Assembly: GCA_035712285.1 (NCBI GenBank)
Contig: DASTBA010000044.1
Location: 1-64,000 of the forward strand
Direction of reading: 5' to 3'
Length of the DNA: 64,000 nt
Source: CAMLHP01 sp035712285
Lineage (GTDB): Bacteria; Gemmatimonadota; Gemmatimonadetes; Gemmatimonadales; GWC2-71-9
Shown: positions 53,518 through 62,881 of the stretch, piece by piece
Layout of the letters: each line of letters starts with the position of its first letter
Position numbering within the stretch: the stretch's first letter is position 1
Position numbers and translations under genes: made by a program
The notes under the pieces: model-generated
Told to the model about the DNA's origin: nothing
Database searches by the model: none
What the model saw: only the letters and a program-made list of their open reading frames with translations

Positions 53518-56500
53518 ATGAACGGCTCCGGCGCCGAAATGCCGTTCCTCGACCACCTCGAGGAACTCCGAACCCGCCTCCTCCGCGCGCTGATCGCGCT
53601 GGTGGCGGGTTTTGCGCTGGGGTTCTACCTGGTCCAGCGGTACCAGCTCGTCGGCGTCATCTCGAAGCCGATCCAGCCGTTCCTGGGCGCCACCGGCAAG
53701 CTCACGGTGCTCACGCCCACCGAGCCGGTGATGATCGTGTTCAAGCTGGCCTTCGTCGTGGGCCTCGTGTTCGCCGCGCCGTTCGTGCTCTGGCAGATCT
53801 GGGCCTTCCTCGCGCCGGCGCTGTACCTGAAGGAGAAGCGGGTCATCGTGCCGGCACTGTTCGTCGGCAGCGGGCTGTTTGTGGTGGGCGCCGTCCTCGG
53901 CTGGCTGTTCGTCGTCCCGCAGTCGCTGCGGGTGCTCTTCAGCTTCCAGACCGAAGCGCTCTCGCCGATGATCACCTACGACGGATACTTCTCCTTCCTC
54001 GTGCAGGTGCTCATCGCCCTCGGCGTGTCCTTCGAGCTGCCCCTCATCATCTTCGTGCTCGCGTGGCTCGGCGTGGCCACGCCGGCCCGGCTCAACAGCT
54101 TCCGGCGGTTCGCCATCGTGCTGGCGTGCATGGCAGGCGCGATCCTCTCCCCCGGCACCGATCTCATCACGATGGTGATGTTCACCATCCCGCTGCTCAT
54201 CCTCTACGAGATCGGCTTCCTGGCGAGCGTGCTGCTCAGCCGGCGGCGCCGGAAGGTGGAGGCCGCCGCCGTCCTCGTGCTGCTGCTGCTGGGCGCCGGC
54301 CGGGCGGACGCGCAGGGCGTGCCGGGGCGAGCCAGGCCGGCGCCTGCGGACACCGGCAAGCCCGCGCCTGCCGCCCGGACCGACTCGCTGCGCCCCGATT
54401 CGGCGCTCCAGGCCCAGGGAACGGACAGCGTGCTCGACGCACTGCTGCAGCGCGCCGGCTTTGTGGTGACGAAGTACCGGGCGGACTCGGCGTCCTTCAC
54501 GGCCAGCGACCGGCGGCTGGAGCTCAACGGTCATGCGCATGCCGAACGGGAGGGGGCCGTGCTCGATGCCCGGCACATCGCCTACGACCAGGCGGAGTGT
54601 CTCCTCACCGCGAACGGGAAGCCGGTCCTGAAGGAGGGCGAACGGACCCTCGCGGGCGAGGGAATCCGCTATGACACCTGCCGCAAGCGCGGCACGGTGC
54701 ATGGCGGCCAGACGGAGTTCTCCGAGGGAGGAACGACCTGGTTCATCCGCGGGAATGTGCAGAAGGATTCCAGCTCCACGCGGCTCTTTGCCGGCTCGAG
54801 CGAGATCACCTCGTGCGTGCTGCCCTCGCCGCACTATCACTTCGCCGCCCGCCGCATCAAGTGGCTGTCGGGCGACATGCTGGTGGCGCGGCCGGTGGTG
54901 CTCTACATCCGCGACGTCCCGATCCTCTGGCTGCCGTTCATCTTCCAGGACACGCGGCCGGGCCGCCATTCGGGCATCCTGGTGCCCAAGGTCGGCATCA
55001 ACGACATCTTCCGGACCTCCCGCACCTACAATCGCCAGATCACCAACATCGGCTATTACTGGGCGCCCAGTCCCTATCTGGACCTCACGGCGCGCATGGA
55101 CTGGTATTCGGGGCGCTATCTCCAGTTCGGCGTGGCCAGCCAGTATCGCGTGCTCAACCGGTTCCTGAGCGGGGCACTGGAGGTGAACCGGCAGTTCGAG
55201 TCGGGCGGGGGCAGCGGCTTCGGGGTGCGGTGGTCCCACCAGCAGGCGTTCAACATCTCGACCAACCTGAACCTCGACATCAACTACCTGAGCAACACGA
55301 AGATCGTGGACCGGAATGCCCTCGATCCGCTCCTCAACACGCAGCAGGTGACCAGCAGCTTCAACTTCACCAAGCGATACGGGTGGGGGTCGCTGTCGCT
55401 GGGCGGCAATCGCCGGCAGAACCTGTCCGACAGCACCTCCACCACCCAGCTGCCGTCGCTCACCATCTCGCCCAAGCCGCTGGACCTGGGGCGGAACATC
55501 ACCTGGACGCCGGGACTCAGTCTCGTGCGGACGGAGGACCGGAACCGCCCGCTGGCGCCGCTCCTGGTGTTCAATCCGGATGGCAGCACCGACACGGTGC
55601 CGCAGGTGGCCAGCAACCGGGTGACGTCGCTCAACTTCGACACGCCGTTCCGGATCGGCGGCTTCAACTGGCGGAACACGCTGACGATGCAGGACGCCCG
55701 CCTGAGCGGCCGGCAGGTGGACTCGCTGCGGCAGCCGGACCTGACCACGCCGGACCCGAACGACTCGGTCACCGTCTACACCACCGCCCCCGGCGATTTC
55801 GAGACCGACCTCAACTGGGACACCGGCATCAACCTGCCGCTCCTCCTGCGTTCGACTTGGAAGTTGCAGCCAAGTGTCGGCATCACCAACGCCTCGACCC
55901 AGAGTCCGTACTATGCGGTGCGCAACCGGGAAACGGGCGGGGCCTGGGTCTTCCAGAAGAAGCGCCTGCTCCTGAGCGCCACGCTCTCGCCGACCTTCTT
56001 CTTCCTGTCCCGGGGCGGCATCGGGCCGGTCACGCGGTTCCGCCACAGCTTCTCCCCGCTGATCCGCTGGGACTACGCACCGGCAGCCACCGTGCCCGAG
56101 GCCTTTGCCCGGGCCGTGGTCGGGCCCAATGGCACGCCGGTGCTGCGAAGCGACGCCCGCCAGACGCTGAGCGTCTCGCTCACCCAGAGCCTGGAGGGGA
56201 AGGGGCGGTCCAGGCCGGGCGATTCCCTGGGCGTCTCCGCGCGGAAGTTCCGCATCCTGAGCATCTCCACCAGTGGCGTCACCTACGACTTCGAGCAGGC
56301 GAAGAAGCCGGGGATGAACGGGTGGACCACGCAGAGCGTCACGAACACCGTCCTCAGCGACCTGCTGCCGGGGTTCAACGTGAGCATCACGCACAACCTC
56401 TGGGCGGGGCAGGTGGGCGTGGACACTTCCCGGTTCTCGCCGTTCCTGCAGAACGTGAGCGCGAGCTTCTCCATCACGGGAGGGGGTTCCCGGGGGCTCT

Positions 56501-57009
56501 CGTCGCCGTTCGGCACCGGGCTCTCGCCCCGGCCGGGCCAGATGGATCCTGCCGGCCAGCCGCTCTACCGGCCCGGGATCGGCACATCGAATTTCGGCCC
56601 GACCGGCTTCGGCACCGGCCCGCAGAGTCCGGGCGCCTTCTACTCGAACGACCAGATTCCGATGGGCGGCGGCCGCCGGTTCTCGGCGAACTTCACCTAC
56701 ACGCTCTCGCGCCAGCGGCCCAATCCGCTGGCGGCCCCCGGCGCCCAGTCCTCCCAGCAGAACGTCAATTTTTCCACGGCATTCTCGCCGACGCCGCTCT
56801 GGGCGGTGTCGTGGCAGACCCAGTACAACATCACCGAGAAGCGGTTCGAGTCGCATGTGGTCCGGCTGGAGCGGGACCTGCACGACTGGCGCGCCGCCTT
56901 CAATTTCGTCCGCAATGCGAACGGCAACGTGGCGGTCTATTTTTCGGTGTACCTGATCAATCTCCCCGAGCTGAAGCTGGACTTCAACCAGTCCACCCTC
57001 GGGAACTGA
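53518..57009 (+). CDS. tatC-lptD: TatC / LptD-like continuous fusion
   Basis: One frame of 1163 residues. Residues 1-246 are a normal TatC, the twin-arginine translocase core: PFLDHLEELRTRLLRALIAL, EPVMIVFKLAFVVGLVFAAP, FLAPALYLKEKRVIVPAL, six membrane spans. It runs without a stop into RRRRKVEAAAVLVLLLLGAG and then ADA-QG (243-266), a classic signal peptide. Residues 266-1163 resemble LptD/OstA, the outer-membrane LPS transporter: an N-terminal beta-jellyroll, VLYIRDVPILWLPFIFQ, SGILVPKVG and many aromatic strands ending in LDFNQSTLGN. An internal GTG at 54229 could start the second part alone. No lptE or bamA is near. The fusion might also be a lost stop codon. Confidence 0.85.
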   Translation: MNGSGAEMPFLDHLEELRTRLLRALIALVAGFALGFYLVQRYQLVGVISKPIQPFLGATGKLTVLTPTEPVMIVFKLAFVVGLVFAAPFVLWQIWAFLAPALYLKEKRVIVPALFVGSGLFVVGAVLGWLFVVPQSLRVLFSFQTEALSPMITYDGYFSFLVQVLIALGVSFELPLIIFVLAWLGVATPARLNSFRRFAIVLACMAGAILSPGTDLITMVMFTIPLLILYEIGFLASVLLSRRRRKVEAAAVLVLLLLGAGRADAQGVPGRARPAPADTGKPAPAARTDSLRPDSALQAQGTDSVLDALLQRAGFVVTKYRADSASFTASDRRLELNGHAHAEREGAVLDARHIAYDQAECLLTANGKPVLKEGERTLAGEGIRYDTCRKRGTVHGGQTEFSEGGTTWFIRGNVQKDSSSTRLFAGSSEITSCVLPSPHYHFAARRIKWLSGDMLVARPVVLYIRDVPILWLPFIFQDTRPGRHSGILVPKVGINDIFRTSRTYNRQITNIGYYWAPSPYLDLTARMDWYSGRYLQFGVASQYRVLNRFLSGALEVNRQFESGGGSGFGVRWSHQQAFNISTNLNLDINYLSNTKIVDRNALDPLLNTQQVTSSFNFTKRYGWGSLSLGGNRRQNLSDSTSTTQLPSLTISPKPLDLGRNITWTPGLSLVRTEDRNRPLAPLLVFNPDGSTDTVPQVASNRVTSLNFDTPFRIGGFNWRNTLTMQDARLSGRQVDSLRQPDLTTPDPNDSVTVYTTAPGDFETDLNWDTGINLPLLLRSTWKLQPSVGITNASTQSPYYAVRNRETGGAWVFQKKRLLLSATLSPTFFFLSRGGIGPVTRFRHSFSPLIRWDYAPAATVPEAFARAVVGPNGTPVLRSDARQTLSVSLTQSLEGKGRSRPGDSLGVSARKFRILSISTSGVTYDFEQAKKPGMNGWTTQSVTNTVLSDLLPGFNVSITHNLWAGQVGVDTSRFSPFLQNVSASFSITGGGSRGLSSPFGTGLSPRPGQMDPAGQPLYRPGIGTSNFGPTGFGTGPQSPGAFYSNDQIPMGGGRRFSANFTYTLSRQRPNPLAAPGAQSSQQNVNFSTAFSPTPLWAVSWQTQYNITEKRFESHVVRLERDLHDWRAAFNFVRNANGNVAVYFSVYLINLPELKLDFNQSTLGN
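54229..54312 (+). other. Internal signal peptide and possible second start in tatC-lptD
   Basis: An in-frame GTG at 54229 begins MLLSRRRRKVEAAAVLVLLL, ending with a predicted cleavage after A265 (ADA-QG). As TatC ends in the cytoplasm after its sixth span, this segment would cross the membrane as a seventh span and be cut by signal peptidase, freeing the LptD part. Either internal initiation or co-translational processing would do this. Confidence 0.65.
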
Positions 57010-57129
57010 CCGTCCCTGCGGTGAGACAGTACGGGCCCGCCGGGCTGGAGATGACCGGGCCGCCATCTGCCTCGTGCTGGCACAGGCTGTGCGCTCGCGA
57101 CCTTCATCACCCTCTGGAGATGAGACCTC

Positions 57130-57972
57130 ATGTACCGACTGTTCGCCCTGGCGGCCGCGGGCATCCTGGCGGCATGCAGTTCGGACTCGACCGGGCCCGG
57201 CACGCCCCCCCCGACCCCCAGCGGCCTCAGCTCGACATCGCTCGATGGGGCGGTGGCCCTGGACTGGCCGGACAACGCGTTCGAGGCGGACCCCTCGAAC
57301 TTCAGCAACTACGTGGTGTACAGCACCAGCTACAACCTGGACCAGGATCAGTGCGGGACCGGCTGGAACGTGGAGGGAACGACGGTCGCGCCGGAATTCA
57401 TCGTGGGCGCACTGACCAACGGCGTGCCGCGCTGCTTCGGCGTGTCGGCGGTGAGCGTCGGCGGGAACGAGAGCGGGCGGTCACCGCTGCGGAACGATAC
57501 GCCGCGGCCCGATGCGCGGAACGTGGTCGTCTATGCGCGGCAGTCCCAGAACACCGGATCGGGCTTCCGGTTCTGGCAGGATCTCAATGGCAATGGCACC
57601 GTGGAGAGCAATGAGCTGGGCCTTTCGCTCGCGGGCTCGGATGCCGGCGCGGACTTCACCGTCGAGCGCGACGGGACCGGCAATCTGTTTCTCACGCCGG
57701 CGCGGGCCGGCACCACGGTGGCGCTGTACGGGACGGCTCCGGTAGAGGATCTCACGAGCATCGATATTGCGCCCGTCAGCGGGTACGATGCCGCAGGACT
57801 CGAGGCGCTGCCCGGGTGGGGCTACGTGTTCCAGATGACGGAGCCGGACGCGTTCTTCCGCTATGGGGCGGTGCGCGTCACGCACGTGGGGCAGAACTTC
57901 CTCATCCTGGACTGGGCCTACCAGACCGACCCCGGCAATCCGGAGCTGCTGCGCCGTTCCACCCATGACTGA
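57130..57972 (+). CDS. Putative lipoprotein with fibronectin III-like region
   Basis: A 280-residue lipoprotein of unknown function. ALAAAGILAAC gives the lipobox, followed by SDSTGPGTPPPTP. Residues about 25-120 (GAVALDWPDNAF, FSNYVVYSTSYN, CFGVSAVSVGGNESG) have the strand pattern of a fibronectin type III domain. The C-terminal half is beta-rich and unrecognised. The ATG follows TGGAGATGAG. It is followed by hutH with an 8-base overlap. Confidence 0.7.
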   Translation: MYRLFALAAAGILAACSSDSTGPGTPPPTPSGLSSTSLDGAVALDWPDNAFEADPSNFSNYVVYSTSYNLDQDQCGTGWNVEGTTVAPEFIVGALTNGVPRCFGVSAVSVGGNESGRSPLRNDTPRPDARNVVVYARQSQNTGSGFRFWQDLNGNGTVESNELGLSLAGSDAGADFTVERDGTGNLFLTPARAGTTVALYGTAPVEDLTSIDIAPVSGYDAAGLEALPGWGYVFQMTEPDAFFRYGAVRVTHVGQNFLILDWAYQTDPGNPELLRRSTHD

Positions 57973-59488
57973 TGCCACGCTGGTGCTCGACGGCCGCTCG
58001 CTCACGGTGGAAGCCGTGGTGCGGGCGGCTCGCACGCCTGCCCTCAAGCTTGCCTTGGCGGCGGATGCGCGGGAGCAGCTCGCCCGGAGCCGGGCGCGGG
58101 TGGAAGCGGCCATCGCCTCCGGCGGTGCGATCTACGGGATCAATACCGGATTCGGCAAGCTGGCCAATGTCCGGGTGGCCGCCGACCAGCTCGACCAGCT
58201 TCAGGTGAACCTGCTGCGGAGTCACGCGGCGGGAGTCGGCGCACCGCTCCCGGCTGACGCGGTGCGGGCGCTGATGCTGCTGCGCGCCAACGTGCTTGCC
58301 CGGCCCACCAGCGGGGTCCGGCCCGGGCTGGTGGACGCCCTCGTGGCGCTCTTCAACAGCGGGCTGGTGCCCTGGGTGCCGGAGCAGGGCAGCGTCGGGG
58401 CGAGCGGCGACCTGGCTCCGCTCAGCCATGTGGCGCTGGTGCTGCTGGGCGAAGGGACCCTGAAGACGGAAGCCGGTGCCCAGGTGCCTGCCGCGGATCG
58501 GCTCTCCCGCGAGGGGATCACGCCGTGGCGGTTCGGCCCGAAGGAGGGCATCTCGTTCATCAACGGGACCCAGGCCCAGACGGCGCTGCTGGCGCTGCTG
58601 GTGCATGACGCCGAGCAGCTCTGGCGCACCGCCGTGGGAGCGGCGGCGCTGAGTCTCGAGGCGCTCCGCGGGACCCCGGTGCCGCTCGATCCCCGCATTC
58701 ACGCCGCGCGCCCGCACCGGGGCCAGCTGGAATGCGCCGAACTGATGCGCGCACTGCTGGAAGACAGCGAGATTCGCGAATCCCACCGGGAGAACGATCC
58801 GCGGGTACAGGACGCGTACAGCCTGCGCTGCACGCCCCAGGTGCTCGGGGCGTGCGCCGATGCGATCCGGTTCGCCCGCGAGACCGTGGAGGTGGAGCTG
58901 AACGCCAGCACCGACAATCCGCTGGTCTTCGAGAACGGCGATGTACTGAGCGGCGGCAACTTCCACGGGCAGCCGGTCGCCCAGGCGCTCGATGTGCTCG
59001 CCATGACACTGACGACGCTGCAGGCAATCAGCGAACGCCGCATCGAGCGGCTGGTGAATCCCGACCTCTCCCAGGGCTTGCCGGCGTTCCTGACCCGGGA
59101 TCCCGGGCTCTCCTCGGGCTTCATGATGGTGCAGATCACCGCCGCGTCACTGGTGGCCGAGTCGCGGACCCTCTGCGTCCCGGCGAGCATCGGCTCGATC
59201 CCGACCGATGCCAACCAGGAGGACTTCGTGCCGATGGGAATGGCGGCGGCCTACAAGTGCCGGCGGATCCTGGAGAACGCGGCGCGGGTGGTGGGTGCTG
59301 AATTCCTGTGCGGGGTCCAGGGGATCGAGTTTCACCGGCCGCTCAAGGCAGGTCGCGGGGTGGAACGCCTGGCGGAATTGGTGAGGGGCCCACGGATCGG
59401 CATTGCCCCCCTCGATGGGGACCGTCCCCCGGCACCCGATCTGGAGCGCATGGCCAGCGCGGTCCTCGGCGGCTTGCTGTCCAGCTGA
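57965..59488 (+). CDS. hutH: Histidine ammonia-lyase
   Basis: First step of histidine degradation: removes ammonia to give urocanate. The 507-residue protein has the MIO cofactor triad in SVGASGDLAPLSH (from A-S-G), YGINTGFGKLANVRV, FINGTQAQTALLALL, and NASTDNPLVF. Length is normal for HutH. No hutU or hutI is near. Related lyases (tyrosine or phenylalanine) cannot be fully excluded, but HutH fits best. Confidence 0.9.
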   Translation: MTDATLVLDGRSLTVEAVVRAARTPALKLALAADAREQLARSRARVEAAIASGGAIYGINTGFGKLANVRVAADQLDQLQVNLLRSHAAGVGAPLPADAVRALMLLRANVLARPTSGVRPGLVDALVALFNSGLVPWVPEQGSVGASGDLAPLSHVALVLLGEGTLKTEAGAQVPAADRLSREGITPWRFGPKEGISFINGTQAQTALLALLVHDAEQLWRTAVGAAALSLEALRGTPVPLDPRIHAARPHRGQLECAELMRALLEDSEIRESHRENDPRVQDAYSLRCTPQVLGACADAIRFARETVEVELNASTDNPLVFENGDVLSGGNFHGQPVAQALDVLAMTLTTLQAISERRIERLVNPDLSQGLPAFLTRDPGLSSGFMMVQITAASLVAESRTLCVPASIGSIPTDANQEDFVPMGMAAAYKCRRILENAARVVGAEFLCGVQGIEFHRPLKAGRGVERLAELVRGPRIGIAPLDGDRPPAPDLERMASAVLGGLLSS

Positions 59489-59503
59489 CGCCGGCAATTC
59501 CGC

Positions 59504-59532
59504 TTGTCCGGCCCGAGCGGCGGGCCTATCTT
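59504..59532 (+). promoter_or_regulatory. Promoter of the large TPR gene
   Basis: TTGTCC (59504-59509) and TATCTT (59527-59532) are spaced by 17 bases in the 91-base gap after hutH. The start site would be near 59539, leaving a leader of about 41 bases. Confidence 0.5.
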
Positions 59533-59579
59533 TTTCACCTCCAAGCGCCACGCCTGTTCCCCTCATTCCAGCCGGCCGA

Positions 59580-61892
59580 ATGAATCTAGAGAAGCTCAAG
59601 GACACGGCCCGGAAGCACGAGCAGAAGGAGGACTGGCGGAAGGCCATTGACGCCTACCAGAAGATCATCCAGCAGTTTGACGCCGGCCGTGACGCCGACG
59701 CCGACCTCACCATCTACAACCGGGTCGGGGATCTCCAGCTCAAGCTGAATGACCCCGGCGCCGCCGTGCAGTCCTACGAACGGGCGGCGGAGCTCTACGC
59801 CGAACAGGGATTCCTCAACAACGCCATCGCGCTCTGCGGCAAGGTGCTGCGGGTGAACCCGGGCCGGGTGCAGGTGTACCTGCAGCTGGCGCACCTGCAC
59901 GCGCGGAAGAACGTCGTGTCGGAGGCCAAGCGGAATCTCATCGAGTACATGGAGCGGATGAACACGCTCGGCAAGCTCGATGAGGCCTTTGCCCAGCTCA
60001 AGGCCTTCGCCGACCAGCACAGTGCCAACCAGGACATCCGGATGATGCTGGTGGAACTGCTGCGGGCCGCCTCGCGCGCCGAGGAGGCGCAGGAGCAGCT
60101 GGAGAAGATCGCCACCGAGCTGGAGGCGCGCGGTGACCGGGCGGGCGCCCGGCTGACGCGCGAGCGGCTCCAGCCCGCCGGCAGGGAGGAGTCGCCGGAG
60201 CCGGCGGCCAAGAATGACCTGGTGTTTCTCGAGACCGGATTCGAGCCGCCGCGCGCGCCCACCCGCGAACCGGCAGCAGCCGCAGCGGCGCCAGAGCCAG
60301 TCCCGGTCCCGGCTCCGGCGCCGGTGGAAGGGCTGGAGGTGGTGGCTGGAGGGGCGGTACCGGGCGTGGAGGACGCGGCCCCGGCCCCGATTGCCGGGCT
60401 CGACGTATTCGAGCCGGCGTCGCTGGATGCTGGCACGGCGGAAGCGGGCCCGTTGCTGGATCTGCAGGCAGGGAGTTTCGAGCCGGAAGTGGCCCCGGAG
60501 ATCGCGCCGGTGGAAGGGCTGGACCGCGTGTCGGCCGACGACGCCATGGCGGTCGGCGGCGAGCTCGACATCATCCATGCCCCCGACCTGGCCGATTCGC
60601 TGCTGGGCGACGCGCTCCCGGCCGAGCCGGAGTCGGGTGATGCGGCGGTGGAACTGACGGATACCGGGTTCACCGACCGCTACCTGGATGATTTCGACAT
60701 CGGCGATCCGCTGTCGCTGGAGTCCCGGCGCTCGGAGTCGGAGGACCTCCTCGAAGAGGAGGAGCCGCTCCTGCCGTCGCCGGAACTGGCGTCGGACATC
60801 CTCAGCCTTCCCGATGAGGCGGTTCCACCGGCACCAGCGGATTCCACGGCCCTGTCGGAGCTCCAGATTCCGGAGCTGGAGGACCGGATCATTGACGATC
60901 CGGAGAGCGGCGAACTGCATCGCGCGCTGGCCGACCGCCTGGTGCGGGAGGCGGACCTCGGCCGCGCGGTCGAGGAATACCTGCTCGCCATCGGCGCTTT
61001 CGAGCACCATGACGCGTGGATGCCCGCGCTGGATGCGGTGGACGCGCTGCTCGAGGTCGAGCCCGATGCAATCCGGCATCAGCAGAAGCGGGTCGAGCTG
61101 GCCTATCGCAGTGGCGACCGTGACCGGCTGCTCGCGGCGTACCTGAGCCTGGCCGAAGCCCTGGTCCGGGCCGAAGCGCTGGACAAGGCGATCGCGGTCT
61201 ACCACCGGGTCCTCGAACACAATCCCGACAACGCCTCGGCGCGCGATGCGCTGACCTGGCTCGCCTCCGTGCAGCAGCAGAAGGCGCCCGCAGCCGAGGA
61301 GAAGCCGGTCGCGGCGCCGGCAGTCCTGCCCGTCCCGCCCGCCTCGTCCGTCTCGTCCGCCGGCTTCGTGGACCTGGGGTCGATGGTGATCGAGCCGGGC
61401 GACCCGATGGACACGCGCATGCGGGTGGACGGCGAACGCCCGACCGGCGATGAGCAGAAGGACTTCCAGGAAACCCTGGCGCAGTTCAAGAAGGGCATCG
61501 AGGCGAACCTCGGCACGGAGGACTACGAGGCGCATTACGACCTCGGCGTCGCCTTCAAGGAAATGGGGCTCCTCGACGAGGCCATCGCCGAGTTCCAGAA
61601 GGCACTGCGGTCGCCCGATGGCCGGCTCCGGACCTCGGAGGCACTGGGCGTCACATTCTACGAGAAGCAGCAGTATGCGATCTCCGAAACCATCCTGCGG
61701 CGGGCGGTGGAGTCGCTGCCCGGCGGCGACGAGGAGAAAATCGGCTTGCTGTACTGGCTGGGCCGCTCGTCCGAGGCACTCGGCAAGCCGGCGGACGCGC
61801 GGCAGGCCTACGAGCGGGCCCTCGCGGTGGACATCCGGTTCATGGACCTGGGCGAGCGGGTGAAATCCCTCGGCGCGGGACAGCGGGCATGA
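59580..61892 (+). CDS. Large TPR protein with acidic linker
   Basis: A 770-residue protein, no signal peptide. Residues 1-190 are TPR repeats (WRKAIDAYQKIIQQFDAGRD, AVQSYERAAELYAEQGFLNN, AIALCGKVLRVNPGRVQVYL). Residues about 200-450 are an acidic, Pro/Glu/Ala-rich linker. The C-terminal 300 residues carry more repeats (HRALADRLVREADLGRAVEE, AIAEFQKALRSPDGRLRT, RQAYERALAVDIRFMDLG). I know no function; long TPR proteins of this style are common in Gemmatimonadota. It overlaps the polyprenyl synthase by ATGA, so a scaffold for a membrane process is a fair guess. Confidence 0.75.
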   Translation: MNLEKLKDTARKHEQKEDWRKAIDAYQKIIQQFDAGRDADADLTIYNRVGDLQLKLNDPGAAVQSYERAAELYAEQGFLNNAIALCGKVLRVNPGRVQVYLQLAHLHARKNVVSEAKRNLIEYMERMNTLGKLDEAFAQLKAFADQHSANQDIRMMLVELLRAASRAEEAQEQLEKIATELEARGDRAGARLTRERLQPAGREESPEPAAKNDLVFLETGFEPPRAPTREPAAAAAAPEPVPVPAPAPVEGLEVVAGGAVPGVEDAAPAPIAGLDVFEPASLDAGTAEAGPLLDLQAGSFEPEVAPEIAPVEGLDRVSADDAMAVGGELDIIHAPDLADSLLGDALPAEPESGDAAVELTDTGFTDRYLDDFDIGDPLSLESRRSESEDLLEEEEPLLPSPELASDILSLPDEAVPPAPADSTALSELQIPELEDRIIDDPESGELHRALADRLVREADLGRAVEEYLLAIGAFEHHDAWMPALDAVDALLEVEPDAIRHQQKRVELAYRSGDRDRLLAAYLSLAEALVRAEALDKAIAVYHRVLEHNPDNASARDALTWLASVQQQKAPAAEEKPVAAPAVLPVPPASSVSSAGFVDLGSMVIEPGDPMDTRMRVDGERPTGDEQKDFQETLAQFKKGIEANLGTEDYEAHYDLGVAFKEMGLLDEAIAEFQKALRSPDGRLRTSEALGVTFYEKQQYAISETILRRAVESLPGGDEEKIGLLYWLGRSSEALGKPADARQAYERALAVDIRFMDLGERVKSLGAGQRA

Positions 61893-62881
61893 GGACGGAG
61901 CCGGCGGCCACGCCCACGCTCGCCGACCTGCAGGCCCCGATCCGGGACCGCCTCGAGGGCGTCACGCGGGAACTGCGCCGCGTGGTGGAAGCTGATTTCC
62001 CGCTCATCAGCGAGGTGAATTCGCACCTCTTCCGGATGCAGGGCAAGCTCTTCCGCCCGACCCTGCTGCTCCTGGCGGACGATGCCACCGGCGGCCCCAG
62101 CGGCCGGGCCGTGGCGCTGGCCGCCATCGTGGAGCTGATCCACCTGGCCACGCTGGTGCATGACGATTCGGTGGATCACTCGGTGCTCCGCCGCGGCATG
62201 CCGACGATCAATGCGCTGTTCAGCCACCAGGTGTCGGTCATCATGGGCGACTACCTGTACTCCCGGGCGGTGATCGAGCTCGTGCGGCTGGACGATCTGG
62301 AGCCGCTGCGCGTGATGAGCCGGGTCACGAACGAGATGACGATGGGCGAGATGCGCCAGCTGCTGGCGCATGACCGGCTCTCGTTCGATGAAGCCGCCTA
62401 TGACCTGCTGATCCGCGCCAAGACCGCCTCGCTCCTGTCCGGCGCCTGCGAGGTGGGCGGCATCGGCGCACCGGCGCCGCAGCGCGGTGCATTGGCCCGG
62501 TTCGGGGATGCGCTGGGAATGGTGTTCCAGATCGTGGACGACCTGCTCGACTACACCGAGGACGAGGCGATGACGGGCAAGCCATCCGGCCTCGACCTCC
62601 GCGAGCACAAGGTGACGCTGCCCCTCATCGCCGCCCTGCCGCGCATGTCCGAGGCGGGGCGGCGGGACGTGAATGCCCTGATGCGGAGCGAGGAGCCGGA
62701 TGCCGACCAGGTTGCCCGGGTAGTGGCCCTGGTGGCCGAGGCCGGCGGCTTGGAGTACGCCCGGGAGCGCGCCCAGCGATGGGCGGAGCAGGCCGACCGC
62801 GAACTCGACCATCTGCCCCCGTCATCGGCTCGGGAACTGTTGCGCTCGAGCGTGGTCTATGCCCTGGAGCGGAGGCGATAA
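61889..62881 (+). CDS. Polyprenyl diphosphate synthase
   Basis: All-trans prenyltransferase that elongates isoprenyl diphosphates to a long chain, as for quinone side chains. The 330-residue protein has the first Asp-rich motif LVHDDSVD near residue 90, the second in VFQIVDDLLDYTED, and GKLFRPTLLLLADDA. The chain length cannot be read with certainty. It is translationally coupled to the TPR protein upstream and the DUF4321 protein downstream (one-base overlap). Confidence 0.9.
   Translation: MRTEPAATPTLADLQAPIRDRLEGVTRELRRVVEADFPLISEVNSHLFRMQGKLFRPTLLLLADDATGGPSGRAVALAAIVELIHLATLVHDDSVDHSVLRRGMPTINALFSHQVSVIMGDYLYSRAVIELVRLDDLEPLRVMSRVTNEMTMGEMRQLLAHDRLSFDEAAYDLLIRAKTASLLSGACEVGGIGAPAPQRGALARFGDALGMVFQIVDDLLDYTEDEAMTGKPSGLDLREHKVTLPLIAALPRMSEAGRRDVNALMRSEEPDADQVARVVALVAEAGGLEYARERAQRWAEQADRELDHLPPSSARELLRSSVVYALERRR

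Noticed and set aside
53368..57066. A very long open frame on the minus strand opposite the tatC-lptD gene (over 1200 codons)
   Set aside because: It is rich in Arg, Gly, His and Pro with no family motif, as expected for the antisense of a GC-rich gene. The + strand protein has clear TatC and LptD features.
61865..61892. Possible frameshift between the TPR gene and the polyprenyl synthase
   Set aside because: The junction is an ordinary ATGA overlap of two complete proteins, as at many other joins here.
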